A DNA stretch of 13,212 nt from CAZLBC01 sp964557575 (GCA_964557575.1 CAZLBC010000119.1:1-13212); one strand, 5' to 3'. Shown: positions 1-6,329, counted from the stretch's first letter. Made by a program: numbers and translations. The notes: generated from the sequence alone by a model not told the origin.

Positions 1-52
1 GCTCGTCGGGCTCATAACCCGGAGGTCGGAGGTTCGAATCCTCCCCCCGCTA
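1..52 (+). tRNA. Initiator tRNA-Met (CAT), 3' part only
   Basis: The window opens inside this tRNA, so the acceptor 5' strand and most of the D arm are missing. Visible parts are the anticodon stem TCGGG (6-10) with CCCGG (18-22), the loop CTCATAA with anticodon CAT at 13-15, a five-base variable loop (23-27), the T stem GGAGG/CCTCC (28-32, 40-44) around TTCGAAT, the acceptor 3' strand CCCCGCT (45-51) and discriminator A52. The three consecutive G:C pairs of the anticodon stem (GGG 8-10, CCC 18-20) are the hallmark of bacterial initiator tRNA, and the GCTCGTCGGGCTCATAACCC stretch matches fMet tRNAs. Position 72 is T, which fits the unpaired first base pair of initiators, but position 1 is out of view. 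CCA is not encoded; GTA follows. Confidence 0.93.
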
Positions 53-60
53 GTATGAAC

Positions 61-98
61 CCCCGTCCGAGGGCTCGTCCCTCGGGCAGGGGTTTTTT
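61..98 (+). terminator. Intrinsic terminator after the initiator tRNA
   Basis: A GC-rich hairpin pairs CCCC (61-64) with GGGG (89-92) and CCGAGGG (67-73) with CCCTCGG (79-85), with a short CTCGT loop, followed at once by six T (93-98). It lies 8 nt past the tRNA 3' end and would end the tRNA transcript before the repeat array. Confidence 0.9.
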
Positions 99-108
99 CG
101 TTACCGAA

Positions 109-310
109 CCTGAATCCGGACACCCAATACCTGAATCTGTACCTGAATCCGGACACTCAATATTTATAGATTCTTATTACCTGAATCCGGACACTTACCT
201 GAATCCGGACACTCAATACCTGAATCTGTACCTGAATCCGGACACTCAATACCTGAATCTGTACCTGAATCCGGACACTCAATATTTATAGATTCTTATT
301 GGGTGTCCGG
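109..310. repeat. Nested tandem repeat array with inverted terminal copy
   Basis: Three modules build the array. A is a 21-bp unit beginning CCTGAATCCGGACAC and ending CAATA. B is 12 bp, CCTGAATCTGTA. C is about 17 bp, TTTATAGATTCTTATTA. The order is A1 (109-129), B1 (130-141), A2 (142-162), C1 (163-179), a shortened A3 (180-197), A4 (198-218), B2 (219-230), A5 (231-251), B3 (252-263), A6 (264-284), C2 (285-300). A+B gives a 33-bp period. The array ends with ATTGGGTGTCCGG (298-310), the exact reverse complement of CCGGACACCCAAT in A1 (116-128), so 13-bp inverted repeats bound it. Reading frame 1 is open through it (a YLNPDTQYLNL period), but nothing supports translation. No transposase is nearby. 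The units may be REP-like or satellite DNA; this is inference. Confidence 0.9.
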
Positions 311-325
311 TTTTGCGGATTGTTC

Positions 326-331
326 TATAAT
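326..331 (+). promoter_or_regulatory. Probable -10 element (TATAAT) for the DUF1232 operon
   Basis: A perfect TATAAT lies 30 bp before the TTG start at 361, with an AAAGGA ribosome binding site (348-353) between them. No good -35 is visible. TTGGGT at 299-304 is 21 bp away and belongs to the inverted repeat copy; TGTCCG (304-309) has 16-bp spacing but poor consensus. The upstream promoter half therefore lies in the repeat array. Confidence 0.5.
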
Positions 332-360
332 GATGTCGCAATCCATGAAAGGACGAACCG

Positions 361-741
361 TTGCCGGAAACACAGGAAACGAAGGAATACCGGGAGGCCT
401 ACGGCGAGAAGCCCTTCTGGCGGAAGATCGGCCGCTTTGCCGCCGCCGCGGGAAAACAGGTCATCGAGAAGGCGCTGGTCCTCTACTACTGCCTGCAGGA
501 CCCCGACACCCCGCCATGGGCCAGGGCCGTTATCATCACCGCCCTCGGCTACTTCATACTGCCCATGGATGCCATACCCGATATCACCCCCGTCGTCGGT
601 TTCTCCGACGATCTCGGCGCGCTCGCCGGCGCACTTGCAACCGTCGCGGCGTCCATCAAGCCGGCGCACCGACGGCAGGCCGGGGAAAAGGTCAAGGACT
701 GGTTCGACAAGGACGCGGGGGAATCGGAGAAAGAATCATGA
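361..741 (+). CDS. DUF1232 (YkvA-type) membrane protein
   Basis: A 126-residue protein with the DUF1232 signature around residues 42-95: the LYYCLQDPDTPPWARAV segment leads into a hydrophobic stretch and then LPMDAIPD, followed by G(F)SDD. This DxxxP...P.D.IPD...GxxDD pattern defines the family, small integral membrane proteins of unknown biochemical function. The basic N-terminus and charged C-terminal tail are probably cytoplasmic. The start is TTG, chosen because AAAGGA (348-353) sits 7 nt upstream; the ATG at 345 is in another frame. Its TGA overlaps the ATG of the next gene (ATGA), which implies translational coupling to the secreted propeller protein. Family assignment is firm; function is unknown. 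Confidence 0.85.
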   Translation: MPETQETKEYREAYGEKPFWRKIGRFAAAAGKQVIEKALVLYYCLQDPDTPPWARAVIITALGYFILPMDAIPDITPVVGFSDDLGALAGALATVAASIKPAHRRQAGEKVKDWFDKDAGESEKES

Positions 742-1991
742 CACTGAAATCGCGATTGTTGCCGCTGTCCGTCTTTATCCTGTCGACTGTTGCCGGCCCG
801 GTGTCTGCTCAGGCCGAAACGGAAGACCGCTGGCCCTGTTTCCACGGCACGCAATACGACAACATCTCCGCCGCGTCCGGGCTCCTGGAGACATGGCCTG
901 AGGGCGGCCCGAAGCTGCTCTGGACATTCGACGGTTGCGGCGGCGGTTACTCGATGGTCTCGGTCGCCGACGGAATGATCTTCACCACCGGTGATTTCGG
1001 CCAGGATGAGATGGTCATCGCCCTGGACATGAACGGGAAGCCGGTCTGGAAGGCGAAAAACGGGAAAAGCTGGCGCGGCTCGACACCCGGATCCCGAACC
1101 ACGCCGACCTGGAACGGCGGCATGCTCTACCACCTCGGGCCCCACGGGACCCTCTCGGCGTTCGCGGCGACGAGCGGCAAAACGGCATGGACCGTGGAAC
1201 TCGCCGACCGGTTCGGGACCCGTTTCGGGATGTGGGGACTTTCCGAAAACCTCGCCGTCGAGGGCGACCTGGTCCTGTGCATGCCCGGCGGCAAAGACGG
1301 ATTCGTTGTCGCGCTCGACAAAAAGACCGGCGAAACCGCCTGGAAGAACACGTCAATAGACCGGATGGCCGCGTACTGCTCACCGCTGGTGGTCACCTGG
1401 AAGGGCGTGCGGCAGTACATTTCCCTCACCGGCAAAGAGGTCGTGAGCATCGACGTTAAGACCGGGCAGAAACTCTGGTCACATCCCCATCCTACGCGCT
1501 ACAATCAGGCTATTACCACGCCGATTTTCAGCGAGGGGTACGTCTTTATTACCAGCGGGCATTCGGGCGGGGGGCGGCTGATTCAAATCGGGCCCGATCA
1601 GAAGCAAACCCGGGAAATCTGGTATCGCGTGGAGTTGGACAGTTGCCACGGCGGGGTCATACTGGCCGGCGGGCGCCTGTTCGGCAGTTCCTGCAGGCTG
1701 GGGGGAAAGATCTTCTTCTGCGTCGACTTCAAGACCGGCAAAACAATACAGGCCGACAAGTCACTGGGGAAGATATCCCTCACCTGTGCCGGCGGCAGGA
1801 TATACGCCCTCAACGACGCCGGAACGATGCGGCTGATCGATATTACCCCGGAGGGTTTTTCGGTGGTCAGCACGTTCCGGCTTCCCCGGAATTCCCGGGA
1901 CAAGTATCTCTGTCACCCGGTTGTCTGCGGCGGCCGGCTCTATATACGGCACGGCGGGTACCTGTACACCTACGCGGTGGGAAAAGATTGA
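738..1991 (+). CDS. Secreted PQQ-like beta-propeller (BamB-like) protein
   Basis: A 417-residue protein. Residues 1-26 look like a Sec signal peptide: a basic start, the core LLPLSVFILSTVAG, and a likely cut after VSAQA. The mature part begins with WPCFHG and a GLLETWPEGGPKLLWTFDG segment, an opening common in planctomycetal PQQ-like proteins. Repeated blades then follow, of the form VADGMIFTTG...VIALDMNGKPVW, LSAFAATSGKTAW, VVALDKKTGETAW and VVSIDVKTGQKLW. The LDxxTGxxxW pattern marks PQQ-like propeller repeats. These proteins fold as periplasmic seven- or eight-blade propellers; many bind no PQQ and act as scaffolds, so an enzymatic role cannot be claimed. The ATG overlaps the upstream stop, and GGAG (726-729) is the likely ribosome binding site. 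A longer in-frame reading upstream of 738 is an artefact of the overlapping DUF1232 gene. Confidence 0.85.
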   Translation: MTLKSRLLPLSVFILSTVAGPVSAQAETEDRWPCFHGTQYDNISAASGLLETWPEGGPKLLWTFDGCGGGYSMVSVADGMIFTTGDFGQDEMVIALDMNGKPVWKAKNGKSWRGSTPGSRTTPTWNGGMLYHLGPHGTLSAFAATSGKTAWTVELADRFGTRFGMWGLSENLAVEGDLVLCMPGGKDGFVVALDKKTGETAWKNTSIDRMAAYCSPLVVTWKGVRQYISLTGKEVVSIDVKTGQKLWSHPHPTRYNQAITTPIFSEGYVFITSGHSGGGRLIQIGPDQKQTREIWYRVELDSCHGGVILAGGRLFGSSCRLGGKIFFCVDFKTGKTIQADKSLGKISLTCAGGRIYALNDAGTMRLIDITPEGFSVVSTFRLPRNSRDKYLCHPVVCGGRLYIRHGGYLYTYAVGKD

Positions 1992-2072
1992 CCGGCGGAA
2001 TCGAACCGTGTAGCGTGTATGCCGCACAACCGTCAACACCACCATAATGCTCGAACGCCGCCGAGGAATGTT

Positions 2073-3146
2073 ATGCGCGTATGCCTGCTGGGACCGCCGA
2101 TGTCGGGAAAAACAACCCTGTTCTCCGCCGTGGTGGAGGCCGGCGGGACAACGGTGGACCTGTCGCGCCCCGATCAGCCCCACTCGGCGATGGTAAAGGT
2201 CCCCGACGGCCGCGTGGATCGGCTCGCGGAAATCCACGAGCGTCCCCGGGCGATCCACCCCGATTTCGAGCTCCTCGACCTGCCCGGCCTGGATCTCTCC
2301 GGTGAGGCCGGCAGGACCCGCGCCAGGGCGTCGGGGCCCGCGATGCGGCAGAGCGACATGCTCGTGTTCGTCGTGCGGTCCTTCGCCGATGAAACGGTGC
2401 CCCCCTACCGCGGCCGTGTCGACCCCGCCGCCGACGTTCTCGAGCTGCGGGACGAGATGCTCTTTGCGGATCTCGAACAGGTCGCCAACCGCATCGAAAA
2501 GCTGGAAGCCGCGGTGAAGAAACCGACGCCGGACCGCGACGAGCAGCGCCGCGAACTGGCGGTCATGCGGCGGCTGCGGGAATCGCTGGAAAACGAAGAA
2601 CCGATCTCCGCCGCAATCGATACGGCGGCCGAGGCACCATTCCTGCGGAGCTTCGCCTTCCTGTCGCTCAAACCGGTATTCGCGGTACTCAACCGCGGCG
2701 AGGACGAAACGGGACCGGGAAAACCGTGCGTGATCGAATCGCTGCCGGCGATGGTCCTCAGCGCGAAGATCGAGCGGGAACTGGCGCAACTTCCCCCGGA
2801 CGAACGGGAGGAATTTCTTTCGGTCATGGACCTGGACGAACCCGCCGCCGGCCGATTTATCCGGGCCTGTTACGACCGGCTCGACCTCGTCACCTTTCTG
2901 ACCGTGGGGGACCGTGAGTGCCGGGGCTGGTCGGTGCCCGCCGGAACGAGCGCGGTGGCGGCGGCGGGAAAGATCCACACCGACATCGCCCGGGGGTTCA
3001 TTCGGGCCGAGACGGTCGCCTATGACGATTTCATCGCCGCCGGGGGCGCAATCAGGGAGGCCCGGGCCCGAGGGACGGTGCGGCTCGAGGGGAAGGACTA
3101 CATCGTGCAGGACGGTGACATCATCCAGTTCCGCTTCAACGTCTGA
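2073..3146 (+). CDS. Divergent YchF-like P-loop ATPase with TGS domain
   Basis: A 357-residue protein, close to the usual length of YchF (about 363). Seen: the P-loop GPPMSGKTT (7-15), DLPG (69-72) as G3, the YchF-like GRVDP...FADLEQVANRIEKLE helical region (114-145), NRGE (207-210) at the NxxE position that replaces NKxD in the YchF family, and a C-terminal TGS/DUF933 domain from about 275 to 357 ending GKDYIVQDGDIIQFRFNV-like. YchF proteins are Obg-related but prefer ATP and bind ribosomes. The P-loop lacks the usual NVGKST and G3 lacks DIAGL, so this is probably a paralogue rather than the housekeeping YchF. The start at 2073 is chosen over an in-frame ATG at 2019 because GAGGA (2063-2067) is well spaced and the core fold begins at MRVCLLGPP. 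The 3' end overlaps the convergent epimerase gene. Confidence 0.85.
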   Translation: MRVCLLGPPMSGKTTLFSAVVEAGGTTVDLSRPDQPHSAMVKVPDGRVDRLAEIHERPRAIHPDFELLDLPGLDLSGEAGRTRARASGPAMRQSDMLVFVVRSFADETVPPYRGRVDPAADVLELRDEMLFADLEQVANRIEKLEAAVKKPTPDRDEQRRELAVMRRLRESLENEEPISAAIDTAAEAPFLRSFAFLSLKPVFAVLNRGEDETGPGKPCVIESLPAMVLSAKIERELAQLPPDEREEFLSVMDLDEPAAGRFIRACYDRLDLVTFLTVGDRECRGWSVPAGTSAVAAAGKIHTDIARGFIRAETVAYDDFIAAGGAIREARARGTVRLEGKDYIVQDGDIIQFRFNV

Positions 3147-4383
3147 ACAGGGGCAGCAGGTGGCGGTCGCGTATATTTTCCCGGACGCGCCGGGCGATCG
3201 TTTCCCGGTTCTCCACCAGCGCATCCGTGAAGCGATCTCCCATCTCGGCTGCGATCTTGTAGGCGACGTGCACCAGTTGCCGGAAGTCCCGGTTATACGC
3301 CGGGCAGGACTGATTGTGCTCCAGCGCGGCGACAACATCCGCCCCCGACCACCCTTTCACCGACGCCGGATCGGGAAGATTCGACCGGTCGATGTCGATA
3401 ACCGGCGCGTACGGTTCGCAGAGTTCGTCGAACCGCGCCATCGCGCGGTCGTATATCTCCGCGGCGATCGCCAGCCCCCCGCCCCCGGCCTCCGCGAGTC
3501 CCGCCACCTCTTCGAGCCACGTCGTCCCCGCGGTCTTCAGATGGAGCCCCGCGTCATGTTTCTCCAGCAGCCGGTTAATCACCGGGTAGATGGCAAACTT
3601 ATCGCTGCCGGAGTGCACGCTCAGCTTGAGATTGTCCGGCAGACCGAACTCCTCGACCGCGAAGGCGATGACCGACAGGTCATCGTCGAACTCCCGCGCG
3701 AAATCATCGACCTCCCCGGCGTAATCCACTCCCTTGTTGAACCGCCCTGAGAATTTCGGCGCGATCGTCTGGGCCCGGATGTTTTCCCCGGCCACGGCGA
3801 GGAGTATAAACAGCAGCTCCACCGGGGTCTGCGGACGGTCGGTCTCGTCCATGGACACCTCGGCGACGAAATGATCCTCCCCCTTGACTTCCGCGATCCG
3901 GCGGTAGATGTTGCCGGCTTCCATCACGGCGCGAAGATATTTTTCCGCTATCCGTTCTATCTGTTCGGCCGTTATCTCCAGGGAGCGGGACGCCATCGGC
4001 AGCGAAAGCGAACCGGCATACCGGCGGGCGCCGTCGACAAACCGGCGAATCTCTTCGGCCGGTGCGGGCGTGCCCGTATAATCGGCCACGTCCAGGGTGA
4101 AGAAGTCGCTCGCTTCCATGAAGAGTTCGACAGTGTCGAGCTTCACGTGGTCGGCGTCCACGTAGTATGACCCCACCCACCCGAGTTCCCGAACGGCCGC
4201 GTCGGCTTCACGGCGAACATCGCCCGGCGAAGAACCGATAATCGCGTGTTCGCGATGAGACTTGTTCCATACCGGCACCACCGCTGCGCCTGCGTCGACC
4301 GCATCGCGCACCGCGCCGAGCTGGGCCGCGCCCTGGCGGCCGAACCGGTCGCCCGTTCCGAAAGAGTATGTTCCCAATCGCAC
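3136..4383 (-). CDS. uxaE: Tagaturonate/fructuronate epimerase (UxaE family)
   Basis: A 415-residue protein that I recognise as UxaE by KFSGRFNKGVDY, FGLPDNLKLSVHSGSDKF and HLKTAGTTWLEEV. In Thermotoga maritima UxaE interconverts D-tagaturonate and D-fructuronate (C4 epimerisation) in galacturonate catabolism, bypassing the separate tagaturonate branch. The Thermotoga enzyme is somewhat longer (about 480 residues), but all conserved blocks are present here. The start is GTG, supported by GGAG (4391-4394) 7 nt upstream and by the MRLGTYSFGTGDRF N-terminus, typical of the family. No other uronate genes are in the window, so the pathway partners must lie elsewhere. A GCTGT-N4-ACAGC palindrome directly upstream may be an operator. 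Its last 11 bases overlap the convergent YchF-like gene. The exact epimer substrate is inferred from the family. Confidence 0.82.
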   Translation of the reverse strand: MRLGTYSFGTGDRFGRQGAAQLGAVRDAVDAGAAVVPVWNKSHREHAIIGSSPGDVRREADAAVRELGWVGSYYVDADHVKLDTVELFMEASDFFTLDVADYTGTPAPAEEIRRFVDGARRYAGSLSLPMASRSLEITAEQIERIAEKYLRAVMEAGNIYRRIAEVKGEDHFVAEVSMDETDRPQTPVELLFILLAVAGENIRAQTIAPKFSGRFNKGVDYAGEVDDFAREFDDDLSVIAFAVEEFGLPDNLKLSVHSGSDKFAIYPVINRLLEKHDAGLHLKTAGTTWLEEVAGLAEAGGGGLAIAAEIYDRAMARFDELCEPYAPVIDIDRSNLPDPASVKGWSGADVVAALEHNQSCPAYNRDFRQLVHVAYKIAAEMGDRFTDALVENRETIARRVRENIRDRHLLPLFRR

Positions 4384-4400
4384 GTTCCGTCTCCAACAGG

Positions 4401-4414
4401 GCTGTGATTACAGC
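4401..4414. promoter_or_regulatory. Palindrome GCTGT-N4-ACAGC, candidate operator of uxaE
   Basis: Perfect 5-bp arms around GATT, located 18 bp upstream of the GTG start and just before the ribosome binding site. On the minus strand it contains TGTAAT, a possible -10. The position suits repression of uxaE by a dimeric regulator, but no regulator gene is nearby. Confidence 0.3.
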
Positions 4415-4417
4415 ATA

Positions 4418-4450
4418 AAACCCGGCGCGGCGTATCGACGCGCCGGGTTT
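4418..4450 (-). terminator. 12-bp perfect stem-loop, probable terminator
   Basis: AAACCCGGCGCG (4418-4429) and its exact complement CGCGCCGGGTTT (4439-4450) enclose a 9-nt loop. Read on the minus strand, the stem is followed by TTTTAT, so it likely terminates the lysine-rich gene's transcript before uxaE. The T tract is short, so read-through is possible. Read on the plus strand it has only TTT. Confidence 0.6.
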
Positions 4451-4487
4451 CATGTTCGCTAAAGATATGGCAAAAGCGTTGAAGACA

Positions 4488-4504
4488 CCACCGCAAAGCG
4501 GTGG
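4488..4504 (-). terminator. Short GC hairpin just past the lysine-rich gene
   Basis: CCACCGC (4488-4494) and GCGGTGG (4498-4504) pair around AAA, 26 bp beyond the stop of the lysine-rich gene. The minus-strand tail TGTCTTC is a poor T tract. It may be an mRNA 3'-end stabiliser or a weak terminator acting before the stronger hairpin at 4418-4450. Confidence 0.4.
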
Positions 4505-4529
4505 GCTTGTTTATGCGGACTCGTTCAGC

Positions 4530-4775
4530 TTATCTTTTTTTCCTGCGAGTCGTCTTCTTCTTGGCTTTCTTCTTCGGTTTCTTCCTGGTCGTCTTCTTCC
4601 CGGCTTTCTTGCTGGCCGGTTTCTTCTTGGCTTTCTTCTTTGTCGTCTTCTTCTTCGCCTTCTTCTTTGTCGTCTTCTTCTTGGCTTTCTTCTTCGCTTT
4701 CTTCTTGGCTTTCTTCTTTGTCGTCTTCTTCTTGGCCTTCTTCTTCGCCTTCTTCTTGGCTTTCTTCTTTGCCAT
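4530..4775 (-). CDS. Lysine-rich histone H1-like repeat protein
   Basis: An 81-residue protein with 50 Lys and 4 Arg and no acidic residue. It is built from KKKA units in a 17-residue higher period (KKKA x3 then KKKTT, residues 3-19 and 20-36), then shorter repeats and a PASKKAGKK hinge, ending TTRRKKR. It resembles the C-terminal tails of eukaryotic H1 and bacterial H1-like proteins (Chlamydia Hc2, Bordetella BpH1, planctomycetal KKAK proteins), which bind DNA without a fixed fold. A nucleoid or RNA-binding role is inferred from composition. Coding is supported by ATG with AGGAG 6 nt upstream, an A-tract-rich promoter and two hairpins downstream. All frames in this low-complexity stretch tend to be open; only this one has these signals. 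The exact copy number may vary between strains or be misassembled. Confidence 0.8.
   Translation of the reverse strand: MAKKKAKKKAKKKAKKKTTKKKAKKKAKKKAKKKTTKKKAKKKTTKKKAKKKPASKKAGKKTTRKKPKKKAKKKTTRRKKR
4536..4770. repeat. Low-complexity purine/pyrimidine-asymmetric repeat coding the KKKA units
   Basis: The plus strand is almost all C and T with sparse G (TTCTTCTTGGCT-like 12-bp units), reflecting AAG/AAA-GCC codons on the minus strand. Units group into a 51-bp higher period matching the 17-residue protein repeat. Such tracts are prone to slippage and to unusual DNA structure. Confidence 0.75.
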
Positions 4776-4828
4776 ATTCTGCTCCTTTGCTTAAAGGGGA
4801 TTTGAAGATGCGTTGCCGTTGTTATTAT

Positions 4829-4858
4829 TATTTACCATTATCGTCCCGCCGGTATCAA
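4829..4858 (-). promoter_or_regulatory. Candidate promoter with A-tracts for the lysine-rich gene
   Basis: On the minus strand TTGATA (4853-4858) is followed after 18 bp by TAAATA (4829-4834). Just upstream are runs of eight A (4870-4877) and seven A (4881-4887), placed like an UP element. The start would fall near 4822, giving a leader of about 45 nt. A strong promoter would suit an abundant DNA-binding protein. Assigned by eye only. Confidence 0.4.
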
Positions 4859-5209
4859 GAAGCATTACATTTTTTTTCTGTTTTTTTAAATCGGGTAACA
4901 ACAACCGTTTTATCTTTTTGCAATCGGCGCGATCATCGTCGGCGTTGAAAACAGGCAGCGCCGCGCGCGGAACACCGTCGCCGCGACAACTGCATGAGAC
5001 GTTTGCAGGATGGTCGCCACGTAAAAAAGAACCGGCCTGCAAGTAGAGCAGGGCGCGATGTGCTTCGCGTCAGCTATACATCACACGAAAACCGTTCGAT
5101 TGAAAACGAAGCGATAATCACTATTGATCGCCATGGTCGCGACCGACCGGGTTGTTCAGCCACAGCGACCGGTATGGAGCGGCCGTGATCAGTTACGAAA
5201 TATTTTCGG
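4859..5209. other. Intergenic region between lysine-rich gene and lexA
   Basis: No convincing gene. The part near 4860-4920 is AT-rich and belongs to the promoter of the lysine-rich gene. Short ORFs here lack ribosome binding sites and have skewed composition. A CCTGC/GCAGG hairpin (5036-5040, 5048-5052) followed on the minus strand by TTTTTT (5023-5028) could be a weak lexA terminator. A 10-bp palindrome GGTCGCGACC lies at 5135-5144. CGAAA-TAT-TTTCG (5196-5208) lies just past the lexA stop. Confidence 0.5.
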
Positions 5210-5815
5210 CTACGTCTGCCGTATCACGCCCTTGACCACACCCTGTATGTTCACCGCGTCGGTGAATATCGGTTCGTATTGATCGTTCGACGGCTGCAGG
5301 CGAATCCGGTCGCTCTCGCGATAGTATCGTTTCAGCGTCGCCTCTCCGCCGTCGAGGAGCGCGACCACGATGTCCCCGTCACGCGCGGTCTCCGTTCTCC
5401 GGCACACAACGATATCGCCCTCACAGATATGATCCCCCACCATGCTGTCGCCGCCCACCTCCAGAAGGAATGTTTCTCCGTCGGACGGGAACAGGTCGTC
5501 GATCGCGACGGTTTCACAATCCTCGACGGCCTCGAGGGGAACGCCCGCGGCGATCCTGCCGAGCAGCGGCAGCCCCTCCCGGGCGTCTTCCGGAAAAGTG
5601 AAGTGATCAGAGATCCGTAAAGAGCGTGCCTTGTGTTTCGGTCCTCTTTTGAGGACTCCCTTTTTTACGAGATCGTTTACGTGTTCGTAGATGGTTACCT
5701 TTGAAACCCCGAGGTGGCCGCCAATTTCCTCCATCGTCGGAGAATAACCATGCTGTCTCCTGTACGCCCGTATATACCGGAGTATCGCCATCTTTTTGGG
5801 CATTATTTCCGTCAT
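5210..5815 (-). CDS. lexA: LexA repressor (SOS regulator, self-cleaving)
   Basis: A 201-residue protein of normal LexA length. The N-terminal winged helix-turn-helix spans about residues 5-66 (YSPTMEEIGGHLGVSKVTIYEHVNDLVKKGVL). The C-terminal S24 peptidase domain has the Ala90-Gly91 self-cleavage site (RIAAGVPL), catalytic Ser124 in GGDSMVGD and Lys162 in ATLKRYYRE. It represses DNA-repair genes until RecA filaments stimulate cleavage. The start at 5815 is preceded by AGGAG with 7-nt spacing; the Met at codon 5 has no suitable site. The recognition helix SKVTIYEH differs from the proteobacterial SSTSTVHG form, so the operator is likely different too. The upstream unknown ORF overlaps its first 209 nt out of frame, which points to a shared transcript. 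Confidence 0.95.
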   Translation of the reverse strand: MTEIMPKKMAILRYIRAYRRQHGYSPTMEEIGGHLGVSKVTIYEHVNDLVKKGVLKRGPKHKARSLRISDHFTFPEDAREGLPLLGRIAAGVPLEAVEDCETVAIDDLFPSDGETFLLEVGGDSMVGDHICEGDIVVCRRTETARDGDIVVALLDGGEATLKRYYRESDRIRLQPSNDQYEPIFTDAVNIQGVVKGVIRQT

Positions 5816-6329
5816 ACGATCTCTCCTCCCCGTTCCGGGTTCCGGGAGCCGGTCCCGTGGTCACGCGACCGTCGCACAGTGCCGGCATCGCGACGTCATC
5901 CAGCGATGCCGAAGCGCACTCCAGCACTGCGCGGGCCGGGCCGGATTGTTCGACCGGTTCGGCGCGGAGCTTGGCCAGCGCTCTGTCGGCGGCTTCTATC
6001 TGGTTATCTACGAGTATCCTGTCGGCGATCGAGGCATTCCTGTCCCCGAGGCCGATCCGGTGCATCACGTCCAGCATCCGGGAAACGACGCTGCCGAGTT
6101 CCTGCCCTTCCCGGGTGAACTCCACGCCCCCCGGGCCGTAACTGACGAGGGGCGTCTCGAGCTTCAGATCACGGGAAAGCCTCTCGAGCCCCCGCGGGAT
6201 CGGATCGTCCTTGACCAGCCGGGCAGAATCCGGGATCGGCCGGGAATAATCCCCCCCGGGCCCCGTCTGGCACAACGGCATAGTGTCGTTCAGTTCAACG
6301 TCCTTGTTTTTTCGTTTGCGATCCTTCAT
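5607..6329 (-). CDS. Hypothetical protein upstream of and overlapping lexA
   Basis: A 240-residue ORF that I do not recognise. Codons from 6329 down to about 5816 use G/C-ending thirds like the neighbours, and ATG is preceded by AAGGA with 7-nt spacing, so it looks genuinely coding. Residues about 45-120 (LERLSRDLKLETPLV..., MLDVMHRIGLGDR, DNQIEAADRALAKLRAE) look helical and soluble. There is no signal peptide or membrane segment. The last 69 codons run out of frame through lexA. That tail (RTRKRSRKKGSP..., basic) has poorer codon use than lexA's own frame, so it may be an accidental extension. A shift into the third frame would instead end at the TGA overlapping the lexA ATG. It follows the 32-residue ORF by 3 nt. 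Its place suggests a LexA-controlled gene; its role is unknown. Confidence 0.55.
   Translation of the reverse strand: MKDRKRKNKDVELNDTMPLCQTGPGGDYSRPIPDSARLVKDDPIPRGLERLSRDLKLETPLVSYGPGGVEFTREGQELGSVVSRMLDVMHRIGLGDRNASIADRILVDNQIEAADRALAKLRAEPVEQSGPARAVLECASASLDDVAMPALCDGRVTTGPAPGTRNGEERSYDGNNAQKDGDTPVYTGVQETAWLFSDDGGNWRPPRGFKGNHLRTRKRSRKKGSPQKRTETQGTLFTDL

Noticed and set aside
55..291. ORF of 78 codons through the repeat array with a YLNPDTQYLNL period
   Set aside because: It begins 3 nt after the tRNA, runs through the tRNA terminator, lacks a ribosome binding site, and its open frame follows from repeat periods that are multiples of three.
109..310. CRISPR array
   Set aside because: The segments between repeats are themselves repeats (B and C modules), not unique spacers of constant length, and no cas gene is nearby.
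303..737. N-terminal extension of the propeller protein
   Set aside because: This part overlaps the DUF1232 gene out of frame; the Sec signal peptide and coupled ATG at 738 mark the real start.
3136..3146. 11-bp convergent overlap of the YchF-like gene and uxaE as a regulatory antisense pair
   Set aside because: Short tail-to-tail overlaps are common in compact genomes; there is no hairpin or other signal to support a special role.
1761..3338. 525-codon minus-strand ORF opposite the propeller and YchF-like genes
   Set aside because: Same GC-driven antisense shadow; composition rich in Arg, Gly and His without any motif.
4452..4805. Plus-strand hydrophobic ORFs of 97-117 codons (Phe/Leu-rich)
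   Set aside because: They are antisense shadows of the lysine-rich gene: AAG/AAA codons read as CTT/TTC on the other strand. No suitable ribosome binding site.
4791..5046. Two small opposite-strand ORFs in the lysine-rich gene/lexA gap
   Set aside because: No ribosome binding site, low-complexity Asn or Phe runs from AT-rich promoter DNA, and no recognised motif.
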